From: Candidatus Sulfurimonas baltica | Lineage (GTDB): Bacteria; Campylobacterota; Campylobacteria; Campylobacterales; Sulfurimonadaceae | Direction: 5' to 3' | Length of the DNA stretch: 64,000 nt | Assembly (NCBI RefSeq): GCF_015265455.1 | Contig: NZ_CP054492.1 | Coordinates: forward strand, 1,550,001 to 1,614,000 | In this document: in pieces, positions 41,876 through 51,430 of the stretch | Layout: each line of letters begins with the position of its first letter | Numbering within the stretch: the first letter of the stretch is position 1 | Program-made: the position numbers and the translations under genes | The notes under the pieces: model-generated | What the model saw: the letters and a program-made list of their open reading frames with translations, nothing else | Database searches by the model: none | What the model was told of the DNA's origin: nothing

Positions 41876-43531
41876 TTACTTAAATTTATCTTTAATAAGG
41901 TCACCTAAAGAGTGTGATTCATTATCATTAATCTCTTCAAGCATAGCTTGATTTTTAATATAATCTAGTTTTTTAACAGAGAGGCGAATGCGGTCATTAC
42001 GAGTATCTATAACTGCAATAGCTGCTTCTATTTCTTGTCCAGAAACTAATTCACTTTTTTCTAACGGTGCTAAATCTTCATCACGAATTAAAGCATCAAC
42101 GCCATCCTCTAAAGAAACGAATACACCAAAATCTTTTATGTCACGGATAGTACCGGTAACGATACTGTTTACTTTATGCGTTGTTGCAAATTTATCAATA
42201 GGAGACTCTAGAAGAGCTTTTCTATTTAGAGATATCTTTTGATCTTCTTGGTTGACTTTAGCAATTTTTACTTCAACTTCGTCTCCAGATTTTAAAACAT
42301 CTTTACATTTAACGTTTTTATCCCAAGAGATATCTTGATTATGTAAAAGACCTTCAACTCCATCAATACGAACAAATGCACCAAAATCAGTTAATGAAGT
42401 AACTGTACCAGTAACAACATCACCCTCTTTAAAGTTTTTCATAAATTCATCAAAAGGTTTTGGTAGAAGTCTTTTTAGTGAAACACGAAGCTTATGAGTC
42501 TTAGAATTTATTTCGATTACTTCAACATCAATTTCTTGACCTACAGTTAGGTAATCATTAGGATTCTTAACATTTTTGTTCCAAGAAATTTCTGAGATAT
42601 GTAAGAAACCTTCGATATCATTTCCTAAGTCAACAAATACACCATATGCTTCAATGTTTGAAACGGTTACAGTAATTGTATCACCTTCATCTAATTCGCT
42701 CTCAACTTCAGCCCAAGGGTCAGACTGAACAGCTTTAATAGATAATGAAAGATGTCTCTTATCTTTGTCGTAAGAGATTGCTTTTACAGTTACAACATCA
42801 CCCTCTTTGTAAAGTTTAGATGGGTTAACTGGACCTTTGTAGCTGATTTCATTGTAGTGAACTAAACCATCAACGCCACCAATATCTACGAACATACCGT
42901 AGCTAGTAATTTTCTTGATAGAACCTTCTACAAATGTATCTTCTTCCATAAGTTTGTCAATAATATCTTTTTTCTTTTTACGCTCTTCATTAAAAAGTTT
43001 ACGACGAGAAACCACAATTGAGTTTTGCTCTTCATCAATCTTAACAACTTGTGCTTTAATCTTACGACCAATCACATCGTCAGTATCTTTAAAAGCAGCT
43101 AATGAACGAGGCATAAAGAAAGAGACTTCGTCAGCTTCTACTACGTAGCCACCACGATTTTTCTTAGTTATAATACCTTCAATAGTCACATCTTCGAAGT
43201 CTTCTTTGTGTGCATCAATAAAATCAATAGTTTTTTGTAGCTCTAAAACTTTTTTATAAGATATTTTAGGACGCTCATTGTAGTATCCTGTAACCATAAC
43301 TTTAATTTTATCACCAGTATTAAACTTTAGTACGCCATTTTCACTGATTTCATCTAAGCTAAGAATACCTTCTAGCTTATCGCCAACACCAACTAATGCT
43401 CTATTTTCATCCGCTTGTATTTCAACAATCTCACCCTCTACGATGCGAGTCGTCTCTTGCTGTTTTTCAGTTGCAGCAAACATCTCTGCAAAATTTTCTT
43501 CTTCTTCAAATGATTCGTTATCGAACGCCAT
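41876..43531 (-). CDS. rpsA: 30S ribosomal protein S1
   Basis: 551 residues with six S1-type OB repeats; typical phrases are IEGIITKKNRGGYVVEAD, VEGSIKKITSYGMFVDIGGVDGLVHYNEISY, VTVSNIEAYGVFVDLGNDIEGFLHISEISW, VTGTVTSLTDFGAFVRIDGVEGLLHNQDISW and VTGTIRDIKDFGVFVSLEDGVDALI. Binds mRNA leaders during translation initiation. Full length for the family. The ispH gene lies upstream, separated by 107 bases that hold a terminator, so rpsA probably has its own promoter. Confidence 0.96.
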   Translation of the reverse strand: MAFDNESFEEEENFAEMFAATEKQQETTRIVEGEIVEIQADENRALVGVGDKLEGILSLDEISENGVLKFNTGDKIKVMVTGYYNERPKISYKKVLELQKTIDFIDAHKEDFEDVTIEGIITKKNRGGYVVEADEVSFFMPRSLAAFKDTDDVIGRKIKAQVVKIDEEQNSIVVSRRKLFNEERKKKKDIIDKLMEEDTFVEGSIKKITSYGMFVDIGGVDGLVHYNEISYKGPVNPSKLYKEGDVVTVKAISYDKDKRHLSLSIKAVQSDPWAEVESELDEGDTITVTVSNIEAYGVFVDLGNDIEGFLHISEISWNKNVKNPNDYLTVGQEIDVEVIEINSKTHKLRVSLKRLLPKPFDEFMKNFKEGDVVTGTVTSLTDFGAFVRIDGVEGLLHNQDISWDKNVKCKDVLKSGDEVEVKIAKVNQEDQKISLNRKALLESPIDKFATTHKVNSIVTGTIRDIKDFGVFVSLEDGVDALIRDEDLAPLEKSELVSGQEIEAAIAVIDTRNDRIRLSVKKLDYIKNQAMLEEINDNESHSLGDLIKDKFK

Positions 43532-43619
43532 TACCTATCCTCTTGTTACATAAAAATTTCGTGATTGTACCTAAATAATGATTATATTACTATTAATTAA
43601 GAATAAATTTAGGTATTAT

Positions 43620-43647
43620 AAAAAAGTTTCTTAATTCCTTAAGAACC
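43620..43647 (-). terminator. Rho-independent terminator after ispH
   Basis: On the minus strand GGTTCTTAA, a short loop GGAA and TTAAGAAAC form a stem of 7 pairs plus one mismatch and an outer G:C, followed by six T. The ispH stop codon TAA lies in the stem. Confidence 0.65.
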
Positions 43648-44466
43648 TTTTTTTATTGAATTTACAACATTTTGTATAATCCAATCGGGAGTAGATGCAC
43701 CAGCGCTTATACCGCAGAATTTTTTATTTATAAACCATTTATAATCTAAATCGTTTTCATCTTCGATATGATAACTATCACTGCAATTGTCATGCGATAT
43801 ACTAAAAAGCTGTTTTGTATTTGATGAATTTTTACCGCCAATGATTATCATAATATCTGCTTTTGTAGATATTTTTCTGACGGCTTCTTGATTTTCAAAT
43901 GTTGCATTACAGATAGTATTAAAGACTCTCACCTCTTTATAGCGTGGAATCAAGTAGTTCGCAACTTCCATATAATCTTCGACTTTTCTTGTGGTTTGTG
44001 CGACTAAAGCTATTTTATCTTTTAGCTTAACACCTTCTAGATCCTTAGAACATGTAACAACCCTCGCGCCATGGGTAGCATAACTTTTAACACCTTTTAT
44101 TTCGGGATGAGCTTCATCTCCAAAAATAATAATATCATAGCCCTCTTCGCTCATATCCTGGCAGATTTGTTGTGGTTTAGTCACATAAGGACATGTAGCG
44201 TCAACAACATTCACATTGTTTTCTTTTAACTCTTGTAGCTCATTTTTAGGTATTCCGTGTGTACGAATAACTGCTTTATCACCAGATTTAAAGCTTCTAT
44301 GGTCATCAGTAAGACCAACTTTAAAATCTTTTTGAAGTCTCTCAATTTCTTTATTATTATGAATCAATGGTCCATAAGTGGAAGAGTCTGTATTTTCTTC
44401 AGCTATTTTTATAGCCCTTTTAACACCAAAACAAAAACCATATTTTTCAGCCAATTCAATTTTCAT
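43639..44466 (-). CDS. ispH: 4-hydroxy-3-methylbut-2-enyl diphosphate reductase IspH
   Basis: 275 residues. The three cysteines that hold the [4Fe-4S] cluster are present: C12 (YGFCFGVKRA), the one in DATCPYVTKPQ and the one in NTICNATFENQ. Last step of the non-mevalonate isoprenoid pathway, producing IPP and DMAPP. It abuts aroA with no gap (TAG-ATG). A trans-acting terminator hairpin follows. Confidence 0.96.
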   Translation of the reverse strand: MKIELAEKYGFCFGVKRAIKIAEENTDSSTYGPLIHNNKEIERLQKDFKVGLTDDHRSFKSGDKAVIRTHGIPKNELQELKENNVNVVDATCPYVTKPQQICQDMSEEGYDIIIFGDEAHPEIKGVKSYATHGARVVTCSKDLEGVKLKDKIALVAQTTRKVEDYMEVANYLIPRYKEVRVFNTICNATFENQEAVRKISTKADIMIIIGGKNSSNTKQLFSISHDNCSDSYHIEDENDLDYKWFINKKFCGISAGASTPDWIIQNVVNSIKKGS

Positions 44467-45747
44467 CTACTTAAATTCTATCTTTGTAATTCTTTGAAGT
44501 AATTCAAAAAAGTTTGGAAATGATGTATTTATACAGTCTAAATCAGTTACATTCATTCCACATCTAAGACCTGCTACAATAAAACTCATTGCAATTCTAT
44601 GGTCACCATCACTGTCAACAGTGGCTTTTTTTAATTCTCCGCCAGTAACTGTATAACCATCTTCATATTCAGTAGTAGATATACCACAAGCATTTAAGCC
44701 ATCAACAACTGTAGAAATTCTATCACTCTCTTTTACACGAAGTTCCTCTGCATTTTTAACAACGCTAGTACCCTCTGCACAAGCCATTGCAATTGAAAGA
44801 GCTGGGAGTTCATCTATAAGCCAAGAAATATTATCTTCAATAGTTATAGCTTTTAGAGGAGCATACTTTACATGTATATTTCCTATTGGCTCATACTTAC
44901 TATCTGTTGTTTCATATTTTATATCTGCACCCATTCTCTGTAAAGCCTTAAATGCTTCTATACGGGTTGGATTAAGGGTAACACCTTCAAGAACAATACT
45001 AGAATCAGGTGTGATAGCGCACGCAACAGCAAAGAAAAAGGCACTTGATGGATCAGCAGGAACTCTGATTTTCAGTGGAGAAAGAAGCTCTTTCATAGGG
45101 TTTATAGTTGTCTTTAAACCATCTACATGTATATCTGCGCCCATACCTTTTAACATTCTCTCTGTATGGTCACGTGATAGTTCAGGCTCTGTGTACGTAC
45201 ATGTTCCATTAGCACGAAGTGCAGCAAGAATCATACAGCTCTTTACCTGAGCAGAGGCAATTTTACTATCATAATTAAAAGCTTTTAAAGACGATCCTCT
45301 AATACTAAGTGGAGCTAGATTTGCATCTTCTCTACCGTCAAATATTGCACCAATTTCACGAAGCGGAGTTGTTACACGCTTCATTGGGCGTTTGCGCAAG
45401 TATTTATCGCCAGTAAGAACAAAATGACCATTTGCGGAACTTAAAAGACCACAAAAGAGTCTCATTCCTGTTCCTGAGTTTCCACAATCTAGTATCTCAA
45501 AAGGCTCTTTAATTCCGTCAGAAGAGATTTGAATAGTCACGCCGTCATCTTCAACTTTAGCACCGAGGTTTTTTACAATTTCTAAAGAGTTCATAGTATC
45601 TTCTGCTCTTAAAAAGTTAGTAATTTCACTTGTTCCATTTGCCAACATGCTAAACATAACACTTCTATGCGAGATAGACTTATCTGGAGCAATTTCACTA
45701 ATTGAAAGTGAAAACGGAGATGCTTTACTTACTTCTACTCTACTCAT
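44467..45747 (-). CDS. aroA: 3-phosphoshikimate 1-carboxyvinyltransferase (EPSP synthase)
   Basis: 426 residues. PDKSISHRSVMFSMLA, GNSGTGMRLFCGLL, DKYLRKRPMKRVTTPL and LRVKESDRISTVVDGL are EPSP synthase signatures of both substrate-binding halves. It transfers enolpyruvate to shikimate 3-phosphate on the chorismate pathway. Overlaps pheT by 4 bases and abuts ispH. Confidence 0.96.
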   Translation of the reverse strand: MSRVEVSKASPFSLSISEIAPDKSISHRSVMFSMLANGTSEITNFLRAEDTMNSLEIVKNLGAKVEDDGVTIQISSDGIKEPFEILDCGNSGTGMRLFCGLLSSANGHFVLTGDKYLRKRPMKRVTTPLREIGAIFDGREDANLAPLSIRGSSLKAFNYDSKIASAQVKSCMILAALRANGTCTYTEPELSRDHTERMLKGMGADIHVDGLKTTINPMKELLSPLKIRVPADPSSAFFFAVACAITPDSSIVLEGVTLNPTRIEAFKALQRMGADIKYETTDSKYEPIGNIHVKYAPLKAITIEDNISWLIDELPALSIAMACAEGTSVVKNAEELRVKESDRISTVVDGLNACGISTTEYEDGYTVTGGELKKATVDSDGDHRIAMSFIVAGLRCGMNVTDLDCINTSFPNFFELLQRITKIEFK

Positions 45748-48077
45748 CTAAGTCCAATTCCTAATTCACTTTTGAGTGTTTGTAAAATAGCATCCATAGA
45801 TGAAGTAATATCCTCTTCTTCAAGAGTTTTATCATTCGATTGAAGCACAAAACGAATTGAGAGACTCATATTATCACCTAATGATTCATCACTGTATTTA
45901 TCAACTGGATAAAAACGAACTAAATTAGCTATTTCAGCTGTGCTAATTACTGTTTTAACCTTTTCATAACTCATATCTTGAGGCATAATCAAACTCAAAT
46001 CTTTAAAAGATGCTTGATATTTTGAAGATTGTTTTGCTGTTTTTAGACCGTATGGCAATTTGTTAAAATCAAGTTCACACATAAATGTAACTTCTAAATT
46101 ATAAGCATCTTCAACATTTGGGTGAACGCGGAACAACTCCCCTACTGATTCACCATCTATTATTACTTCAGCACACTGGTACATGTGAGATAATGAGTGT
46201 TTAGTTTTATATTCACGAAGTTCAAACTTCCCAATTATGTCTGATACTTTTTGAGCGAAGTAAGCAAAATCAACTTTACTTGGTTTTCCAACGTTTGAGA
46301 GACTCTCTTTTTCTCTGTCTCCTGAAAATAACATAGCCATCTTAACAGACTCTTCTCTTTTGGAATTAAATAGTGAGCCAACTTCAAAAAGTCTAACAGA
46401 TGTATATCCGTTTTTACTGTTATTTGATGCTGCTTTTAAAAGTCCTGTTAAAAGTGTTGACCTTAAAGTATCAAGAGTGCTGACTATAGGATTAAGAAGT
46501 TCTAAATCATCACTAACAGTTTCAAATCCATACTCAGTAAGAATTTTTTTCTCATCAAAAACAAAATGCACAGACTCAAAAAACCCACTATATGCTGCTT
46601 TGTGTCTATATGCTTTTCTCTTTTTGTATGTGAAATAATCATCTTTAAGTCTATTCTCTTCTGTAAACTTAAAAGCCTTTGAAGGTATATTGTCAATACC
46701 GATGAGACGAACAATCTCTTCAACTATATCTTGCTTATTTTGTATATCATGTCTATATCTAGGAACAGTGATTACAAAAGTATCGGCTGATGATTTCCTT
46801 GCATTAAAACCTAAGTTTTTCAATATTTTAGTTATCTTAACCTTATCAATACTAGCACCGATAATATCGTCAATCTCTTTTTTTGAAATACTGATTATTC
46901 TATCTTCACATGTATCACAAAGCTCAATAGTACCTCCAAAAAATGAAGAGTCTGAATTTGATTCCAGAAGGTTTAAACAAAAGCTCAACCCTTGATTTAG
47001 TTCAGGCTCACTTCCTCTTGAAGTTTTATAGTACATAGGTCCTGAAACTATTTTATTTTCATGCATCTTTTTAGAGATTACGTCAGGTGGGATGTAACTA
47101 GCTTCTATTAAAACAGTACCTTCATTATATGTCACTTTTGACACATCTTCTTGAATTATTCCAACTGTTGAAGCTTTTGTATTTGACATAATGGATGCAT
47201 AACCATTCTCATCTTCTACTAATTCAATCTTTGCCATAGTTTCATTTTGAGCGCAGAAAAAACCAAAATTATATGCCCTTAATATAACACCGCTGCTATG
47301 AGTTGCATATAAAATAATTGACTCAATGTCTGTCTCTCTTTTTTCTTCTATTTGGGCAAGTCTAAGCTTCACTACAAATGGCAAATTCAAATCTTTAAGA
47401 TCAACTGCTTTGTAGCGAAGATTTACATTTAAATTATTATCATGTGAGAGAGTTAAAATTCTTCCAATTCCAACTCTTTTTTCATCACTCTCTTCTATAT
47501 TGTTTTCTCTTAATGGTCTGTCAAAAGCTGCACTTAAATCTCTTGCTACACCTCTTATACTAAGGCAGTCTCCACGATTAGCAGTTAGCTCTATCTCTAT
47601 TAAATCATCACTGAAAATAGAATTTTCACAGACTTCCTCACCTAAGATATATCTTCCAATACTGCTATCGAGTTCTACAATTCCTTCTTGACAATCCTCT
47701 AGTCCAATCTCTGAAGCAGAGCATATCATCCCTTCTGACTCAACACCACGGAGTTTTACTGGCTTAATCACGGTACCGTCTGGCATAACAGCACCGATTG
47801 TAGCAACTATTACATCAAGTCCAGCTCTAACATTTGAAGCGCCACATACGATTTGACGAATACTTGATCCTATATCTACCTGACAAACATTTAGTTTATC
47901 AGCATCAGGATGCTTTTCACACTCTAAAACTTTTCCAAATATTATTTTTTTTGGTATATTATAACTTTTAAGACTATCAACTTCTAAACCAATAGAGTTT
48001 AATTTTTTAGCCAACTCATCTGTTGTAATACCGTCTAAATCTATCCACTCGTTTAGCCAACTTCTAGTAACTATCAT
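45744..48077 (-). CDS. pheT: Phenylalanyl-tRNA synthetase beta subunit
   Basis: 777 residues. N-terminal tRNA-binding EMAP-like domain ([74 protein letters not shown]), the B3/B4 editing domain with [20 protein letters not shown]5 and the catalytic-like core, ending with the FDX-ACB anticodon-binding region ([18 protein letters not shown]). Works as an alpha2-beta2 heterotetramer with PheS. ATGA overlaps with both pheS and aroA. Confidence 0.96.
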   Translation of the reverse strand: MIVTRSWLNEWIDLDGITTDELAKKLNSIGLEVDSLKSYNIPKKIIFGKVLECEKHPDADKLNVCQVDIGSSIRQIVCGASNVRAGLDVIVATIGAVMPDGTVIKPVKLRGVESEGMICSASEIGLEDCQEGIVELDSSIGRYILGEEVCENSIFSDDLIEIELTANRGDCLSIRGVARDLSAAFDRPLRENNIEESDEKRVGIGRILTLSHDNNLNVNLRYKAVDLKDLNLPFVVKLRLAQIEEKRETDIESIILYATHSSGVILRAYNFGFFCAQNETMAKIELVEDENGYASIMSNTKASTVGIIQEDVSKVTYNEGTVLIEASYIPPDVISKKMHENKIVSGPMYYKTSRGSEPELNQGLSFCLNLLESNSDSSFFGGTIELCDTCEDRIISISKKEIDDIIGASIDKVKITKILKNLGFNARKSSADTFVITVPRYRHDIQNKQDIVEEIVRLIGIDNIPSKAFKFTEENRLKDDYFTYKKRKAYRHKAAYSGFFESVHFVFDEKKILTEYGFETVSDDLELLNPIVSTLDTLRSTLLTGLLKAASNNSKNGYTSVRLFEVGSLFNSKREESVKMAMLFSGDREKESLSNVGKPSKVDFAYFAQKVSDIIGKFELREYKTKHSLSHMYQCAEVIIDGESVGELFRVHPNVEDAYNLEVTFMCELDFNKLPYGLKTAKQSSKYQASFKDLSLIMPQDMSYEKVKTVISTAEIANLVRFYPVDKYSDESLGDNMSLSIRFVLQSNDKTLEEEDITSSMDAILQTLKSELGIGLR

Positions 48078-49078
48078 TGAAACTGCTCCAACAATTTAAT
48101 ATCTCCTTCAAAAAGAGAACGAAGATCACCTATCTGATGAATCAGCATGGCAAATCTTTCAACGCCTAAGCCAAAAGCATATCCACTAACATTCTCATAT
48201 TTAACTGCTTCAAATACATTTGGATCCACTATTCCACATCCCAATACTTCTAACCAGCCTGTTTTAGAACATACACGACAACCAGAACCTTTACAAAATA
48301 CACAGGAAATATCAACCTCTGCCGATGGCTCTGTAAAAGGGAAGAAAGATGGACGAAATCTAACTTCTACATCACCAAACATATACTTTAAAAAATCTTC
48401 TAATATATATTTTAAATTAGCAAATGAAACTTTACCTTCATCATCTACCAAAAGTCCTTCAACCTGATGGAACATTGGCGTATGAGTAATGTCATAATCA
48501 CGGCGAAACACAGCACCTGGAGCAATCATACGAATTGGTGGTTTAGTATTCATCATAGTTCTGATTTGAACCGGTGAAGTATGAGTACGAAGAAGCATTT
48601 CATCTTTAAAATAAAATGTATCCTGCATATCCCGAGCCGGATGATATTTAGGAAGGTTAAGAGCCTCAAAATTATTAAAATCATCCTCAACCATATTACC
48701 TGTTTTAACAGCAAAGTTCATAGAAGAAAAATATTCAACTATTTTGTCCATTGTCTCCATAACAGGATGAAGTGCACCGGATTCAGAGCTTGAGCTAAAC
48801 ATAGAAACATCAATAGATTCAGCTTTCATAGCAGCTTGTAATTCTAATGTTTGAAGAGTTATTTTTCTTGCCGTAAGTTCATTCATCAGCCCACTTTTAT
48901 GGGTGTTCAACTCTTGTGCTATTTTTGATTTTTCTTCATTTGGTGCTGTTTTCATCTTAGCAAACTGCTCTGCTAACACACCTTTTTTTCCAAACACAGA
49001 AATCCGAATCTCTTCGATTTTATCAACACTCTGTGCTTCTTTTATTGCATCATACCACTCTTTCAATAGAGTCTCCAT
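48074..49078 (-). CDS. pheS: Phenylalanyl-tRNA synthetase alpha subunit
   Basis: 334 residues starting [16 protein letters not shown]. The open frame continues about 50 codons upstream into the divergent intergenic region, but that extension is hydrophobic and low complexity and unlike PheS, so the ATG at 49078 is taken. Class II motif 2 appears in [12 protein letters not shown] and [23 protein letters not shown], and motif 3 in [11 protein letters not shown]-x2-C pairs near [12 protein letters not shown] fit the zinc-like insertion of this family. Lacks a strong ribosome binding site. Confidence 0.95.
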   Translation of the reverse strand: METLLKEWYDAIKEAQSVDKIEEIRISVFGKKGVLAEQFAKMKTAPNEEKSKIAQELNTHKSGLMNELTARKITLQTLELQAAMKAESIDVSMFSSSSESGALHPVMETMDKIVEYFSSMNFAVKTGNMVEDDFNNFEALNLPKYHPARDMQDTFYFKDEMLLRTHTSPVQIRTMMNTKPPIRMIAPGAVFRRDYDITHTPMFHQVEGLLVDDEGKVSFANLKYILEDFLKYMFGDVEVRFRPSFFPFTEPSAEVDISCVFCKGSGCRVCSKTGWLEVLGCGIVDPNVFEAVKYENVSGYAFGLGVERFAMLIHQIGDLRSLFEGDIKLLEQFQ

Positions 49079-49162
49079 ACTGGTGGTTAACACCACATAA
49101 ATTTTAAAAAAGATTATAGTCAAATATAATTTATATATAGCTTCATTTATCAATTTATATGT

Positions 49163-49168
49163 TACAAT
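49163..49168 (+). promoter_or_regulatory. Putative -10 box of the HIT gene
   Basis: TACAAT 20 bases before the HIT start, followed by AAAGGAAGTGAA as ribosome binding site. In the divergent region with pheS. Confidence 0.45.
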
Positions 49169-49188
49169 AAATAAAAAAAGGAAGTGAA

Positions 49189-49545
49189 ATGTGTCTATTT
49201 TGTAAAATAATAAGTAAAGAAATACCATCAAATATTATTGCGGAGAATGATGAATTTTTAGCGTTTCATGATATTAATCCAAAAGCTCCTGTACATATTT
49301 TAGCAATACCAAAACTACATGTAGATAGTTTTAATGATACCTCTCCTGAGATGATGGCAAAGATGACATCGTTTATTCATGAAGTAGCAAAAGAAGTTAA
49401 TATTGAAAATAGCGGCTACAGAGTTATAACAAATATTGGTGACGATGGCGGGCAAGAGGTCAAGCATCTTCATTTTCATATACTTGGCGGGGCAAAACTA
49501 AAGTGGGGTCACTTAAGTGATGTTGATCCAAAAGGTCTAATTTAA
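49189..49545 (+). CDS. HIT-family nucleotide hydrolase
   Basis: 118 residues, typical for the HINT branch of the histidine-triad family. The histidine triad HLHFHIL is present near residue 97, and [17 protein letters not shown] is diagnostic. Such enzymes hydrolyse nucleoside phosphoramidates; a cellular role is not clear. Divergent from pheS as in Campylobacter, followed after 4 bases by a lytic transglycosylase gene, so likely cotranscribed. An exact CTACATGTAG lies inside. Confidence 0.93.
   Translation: MCLFCKIISKEIPSNIIAENDEFLAFHDINPKAPVHILAIPKLHVDSFNDTSPEMMAKMTSFIHEVAKEVNIENSGYRVITNIGDDGGQEVKHLHFHILGGAKLKWGHLSDVDPKGLI
49315..49324. repeat. Iterated palindrome CTACATGTAG, inside the HIT gene
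   Basis: Exact copy, read as Leu-His-Val. Confidence 0.8.
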
Positions 49546-49549
49546 GCTT

Positions 49550-50737
49550 ATGATTAAAAAAATAATCATTAGCTTATCATTAGCGACAGTTATTTTTGCT
49601 CAAACCGCCAGTGAGTTTCAAAAACAGCAGATGCAAAATTTTACAAATGAAAAAACTGAGTTTAATGATTACAAAAAAAATCTTGAACTAGAGTTTGAGC
49701 GCTATCAAGAAGAACACCTAAAAGAATATAATAATTATAAAAAAGAACTGAGCAACTACTGGGAAAACCCTGAAATGTCGACCAAAAAGAGTTGGATTGC
49801 ATACACCAAAGATAAAAAAACCAGAACGAATGTAAACTTTGAAGAAGAGATAATTGTTGTACAAACTATAGCAAACTCCCAAAAAGAAGCTAATGAGAAC
49901 CTTCAAATAGCATTGGCAAAAGTAATCACTGTAGACACTAAGACTGTTCAGGAAAATGACCCTCTTGAGGTTAGACTCTCAAAAATAAGAACACCATCTT
50001 CTATTGTAATTAGCGAAGTAAAATCTGAACCTATTTTATCAACTGTTATATTTAACAAAACTCCAACAAAAGAAGATGTAGCAAGTTATGTTAAAAAGAC
50101 TATAGAGAGTAGTAAAGTAAAGTCGGTTAAATCAAATAAAATCAAACACTCAAAAGTTTACACTCTAAAGGTTAAAATGCCTAAAGATGCAATGATTAAA
50201 AGGTCAAAACTTTACTATACTGAGGTAAAAAAACAAGCTAAAGTACAGGAACTCCCTGTACCTTTGGTTTTTGCTATTATGCACTCTGAAAGCAGTTTTA
50301 ATCCAAGAGCAAGATCACATATACCCGCGTATGGCTTAATGCAGATTGTTCCAAAGTCTGCAGGAATTGACACGTATCAATACCTTTATAAAAAGAAAAA
50401 GCTTGTATCTGGCACTTATTTATATAATAGCAAAAACAATATAACAATGGGAAGTGGATACTTACATATACTCTATTACAAATATTTAAAAGATATAAAA
50501 AATAATGACAGCCGCCTCTACTGCACAATAGCTGCATATAATACCGGAGCCGGTAACATTGCATGGGCATTCACTAAAACTCATAACATGAATAAAGCAG
50601 CCCCACTAATCAATGCTTTGACACCGGAGCAGGTATATAATAAGCTCATTAAAGATTTAAGATATGATGAGCCAAAAGAGTATTTAAAGAAAGTTTCAAA
50701 AAGAATGAGTGCTTATCATAAAATATATGGACTATAA
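49550..50737 (+). CDS. Lytic murein transglycosylase, MltC-like
   Basis: 395 residues. A signal peptide (MIKKIIISLSLATVIFA) is followed by a charged helical region (about 20-70) and an MltC-type N-terminal domain (DUF3393-like, with NFEEEIIVVQTIANSQKEANENLQIAL). The C-terminal SLT domain (about 235-380) has the catalytic Glu in IMHSESSFNPRA, then AYGLMQIVPKSAG, TIAAYNTGAGNIAWAF. It cleaves peptidoglycan glycan strands to 1,6-anhydro ends in the periplasm. There is no lipobox, so unlike MltC of Escherichia coli it is not obviously a lipoprotein. Confidence 0.9.
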   Translation: MIKKIIISLSLATVIFAQTASEFQKQQMQNFTNEKTEFNDYKKNLELEFERYQEEHLKEYNNYKKELSNYWENPEMSTKKSWIAYTKDKKTRTNVNFEEEIIVVQTIANSQKEANENLQIALAKVITVDTKTVQENDPLEVRLSKIRTPSSIVISEVKSEPILSTVIFNKTPTKEDVASYVKKTIESSKVKSVKSNKIKHSKVYTLKVKMPKDAMIKRSKLYYTEVKKQAKVQELPVPLVFAIMHSESSFNPRARSHIPAYGLMQIVPKSAGIDTYQYLYKKKKLVSGTYLYNSKNNITMGSGYLHILYYKYLKDIKNNDSRLYCTIAAYNTGAGNIAWAFTKTHNMNKAAPLINALTPEQVYNKLIKDLRYDEPKEYLKKVSKRMSAYHKIYGL

Positions 50738-50761
50738 AAAATACTTATATAATCATCGAGA

Positions 50762-50881
50762 CTAAAAAAAGCCTCTGTAATTTTCTCCCCACTCTCTTTT
50801 CTTGCTTAATAAATATGTCAACTCATAAGCCATAATCAATAAAGCTCCACTAGCTAATAATACTGTTGCTATCTCCAACAT
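50762..50881 (-). CDS. Small single-span membrane protein, 39 residues
   Basis: Begins MLEIATVLLASGALLIMAY and continues with ELTYLLSKKREWGENYRGFF. AAGGAG lies 7 bases before the ATG, an almost ideal ribosome binding site. One membrane segment (about 5-20), then a basic cytoplasmic-type tail. It converges with the transglycosylase gene and fills the 222-base gap before the OsmC gene. No known family recognised at this length. Confidence 0.68.
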   Translation of the reverse strand: MLEIATVLLASGALLIMAYELTYLLSKKREWGENYRGFF

Positions 50882-50959
50882 GATAGACTCCTTATATATT
50901 TTTTATATAATAGAGTATAAAATCATAAAGTGCGAATAATATGTCAATTTGTCATATTA

Positions 50960-51424
50960 TTATGATGGGCAAGCTTCTATTTCACCCATGTCTATCTTTA
51001 CTCCACCACCGGAAATCATCTTTTCATTTTCACGAATCAACTTTGAATTGTGAGTAATAGAGTATGAAATACGGACTGAGTCTCTAATAGTATTGATTGT
51101 TGAGCAATATGTCTCCAGCGAAGCCATAACCCATCTAGCAGCCATAGTATCATCTGCATCAGAGTCAAAACTAAAATTTAAAAATAGTTCATTAAATTTT
51201 TTTGGAAAATCTGCATTTCTAACAACATCACTTTCAATTACTAAATTTGAAACAGTTTTATTTTGATTTTTAGGAAGCGAGACGATATCAGTAGCGCTAC
51301 ATGTAATAATCCCTGCTAAAAAATACTCTAGCGGGGAAATGTCAGGTACATTAATTGTAAAACTGCTGTTTACGGTTTTAGCTTCAAACTTCATATCTTC
51401 TTTATGTGTTACAGTTACTTTCAT
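50960..51424 (-). CDS. OsmC/Ohr-family protein
   Basis: 154 residues. The reactive cysteines are found in TCSATDIV and LETYCSTI, the second two-thirds along the chain, consistent with the OsmC branch of peroxide-reducing thiol proteins. ISPLEYFLAGI is typical of the N-terminal half. Reduces organic hydroperoxides or binds thiols; substrate not specified. Follows argH by 6 bases on the same strand. Confidence 0.88.
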   Translation of the reverse strand: MKVTVTHKEDMKFEAKTVNSSFTINVPDISPLEYFLAGIITCSATDIVSLPKNQNKTVSNLVIESDVVRNADFPKKFNELFLNFSFDSDADDTMAARWVMASLETYCSTINTIRDSVRISYSITHNSKLIRENEKMISGGGVKIDMGEIEACPS

Positions 51425-51430
51425 TATATT

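Noticed and set aside
49079-49231. 51-residue extension of PheS at the N-terminus
   Set aside because: It is a low-complexity Phe/Leu/Ile stretch in the divergent intergenic region, overlaps the HIT gene start, and is not found in the PheS family.
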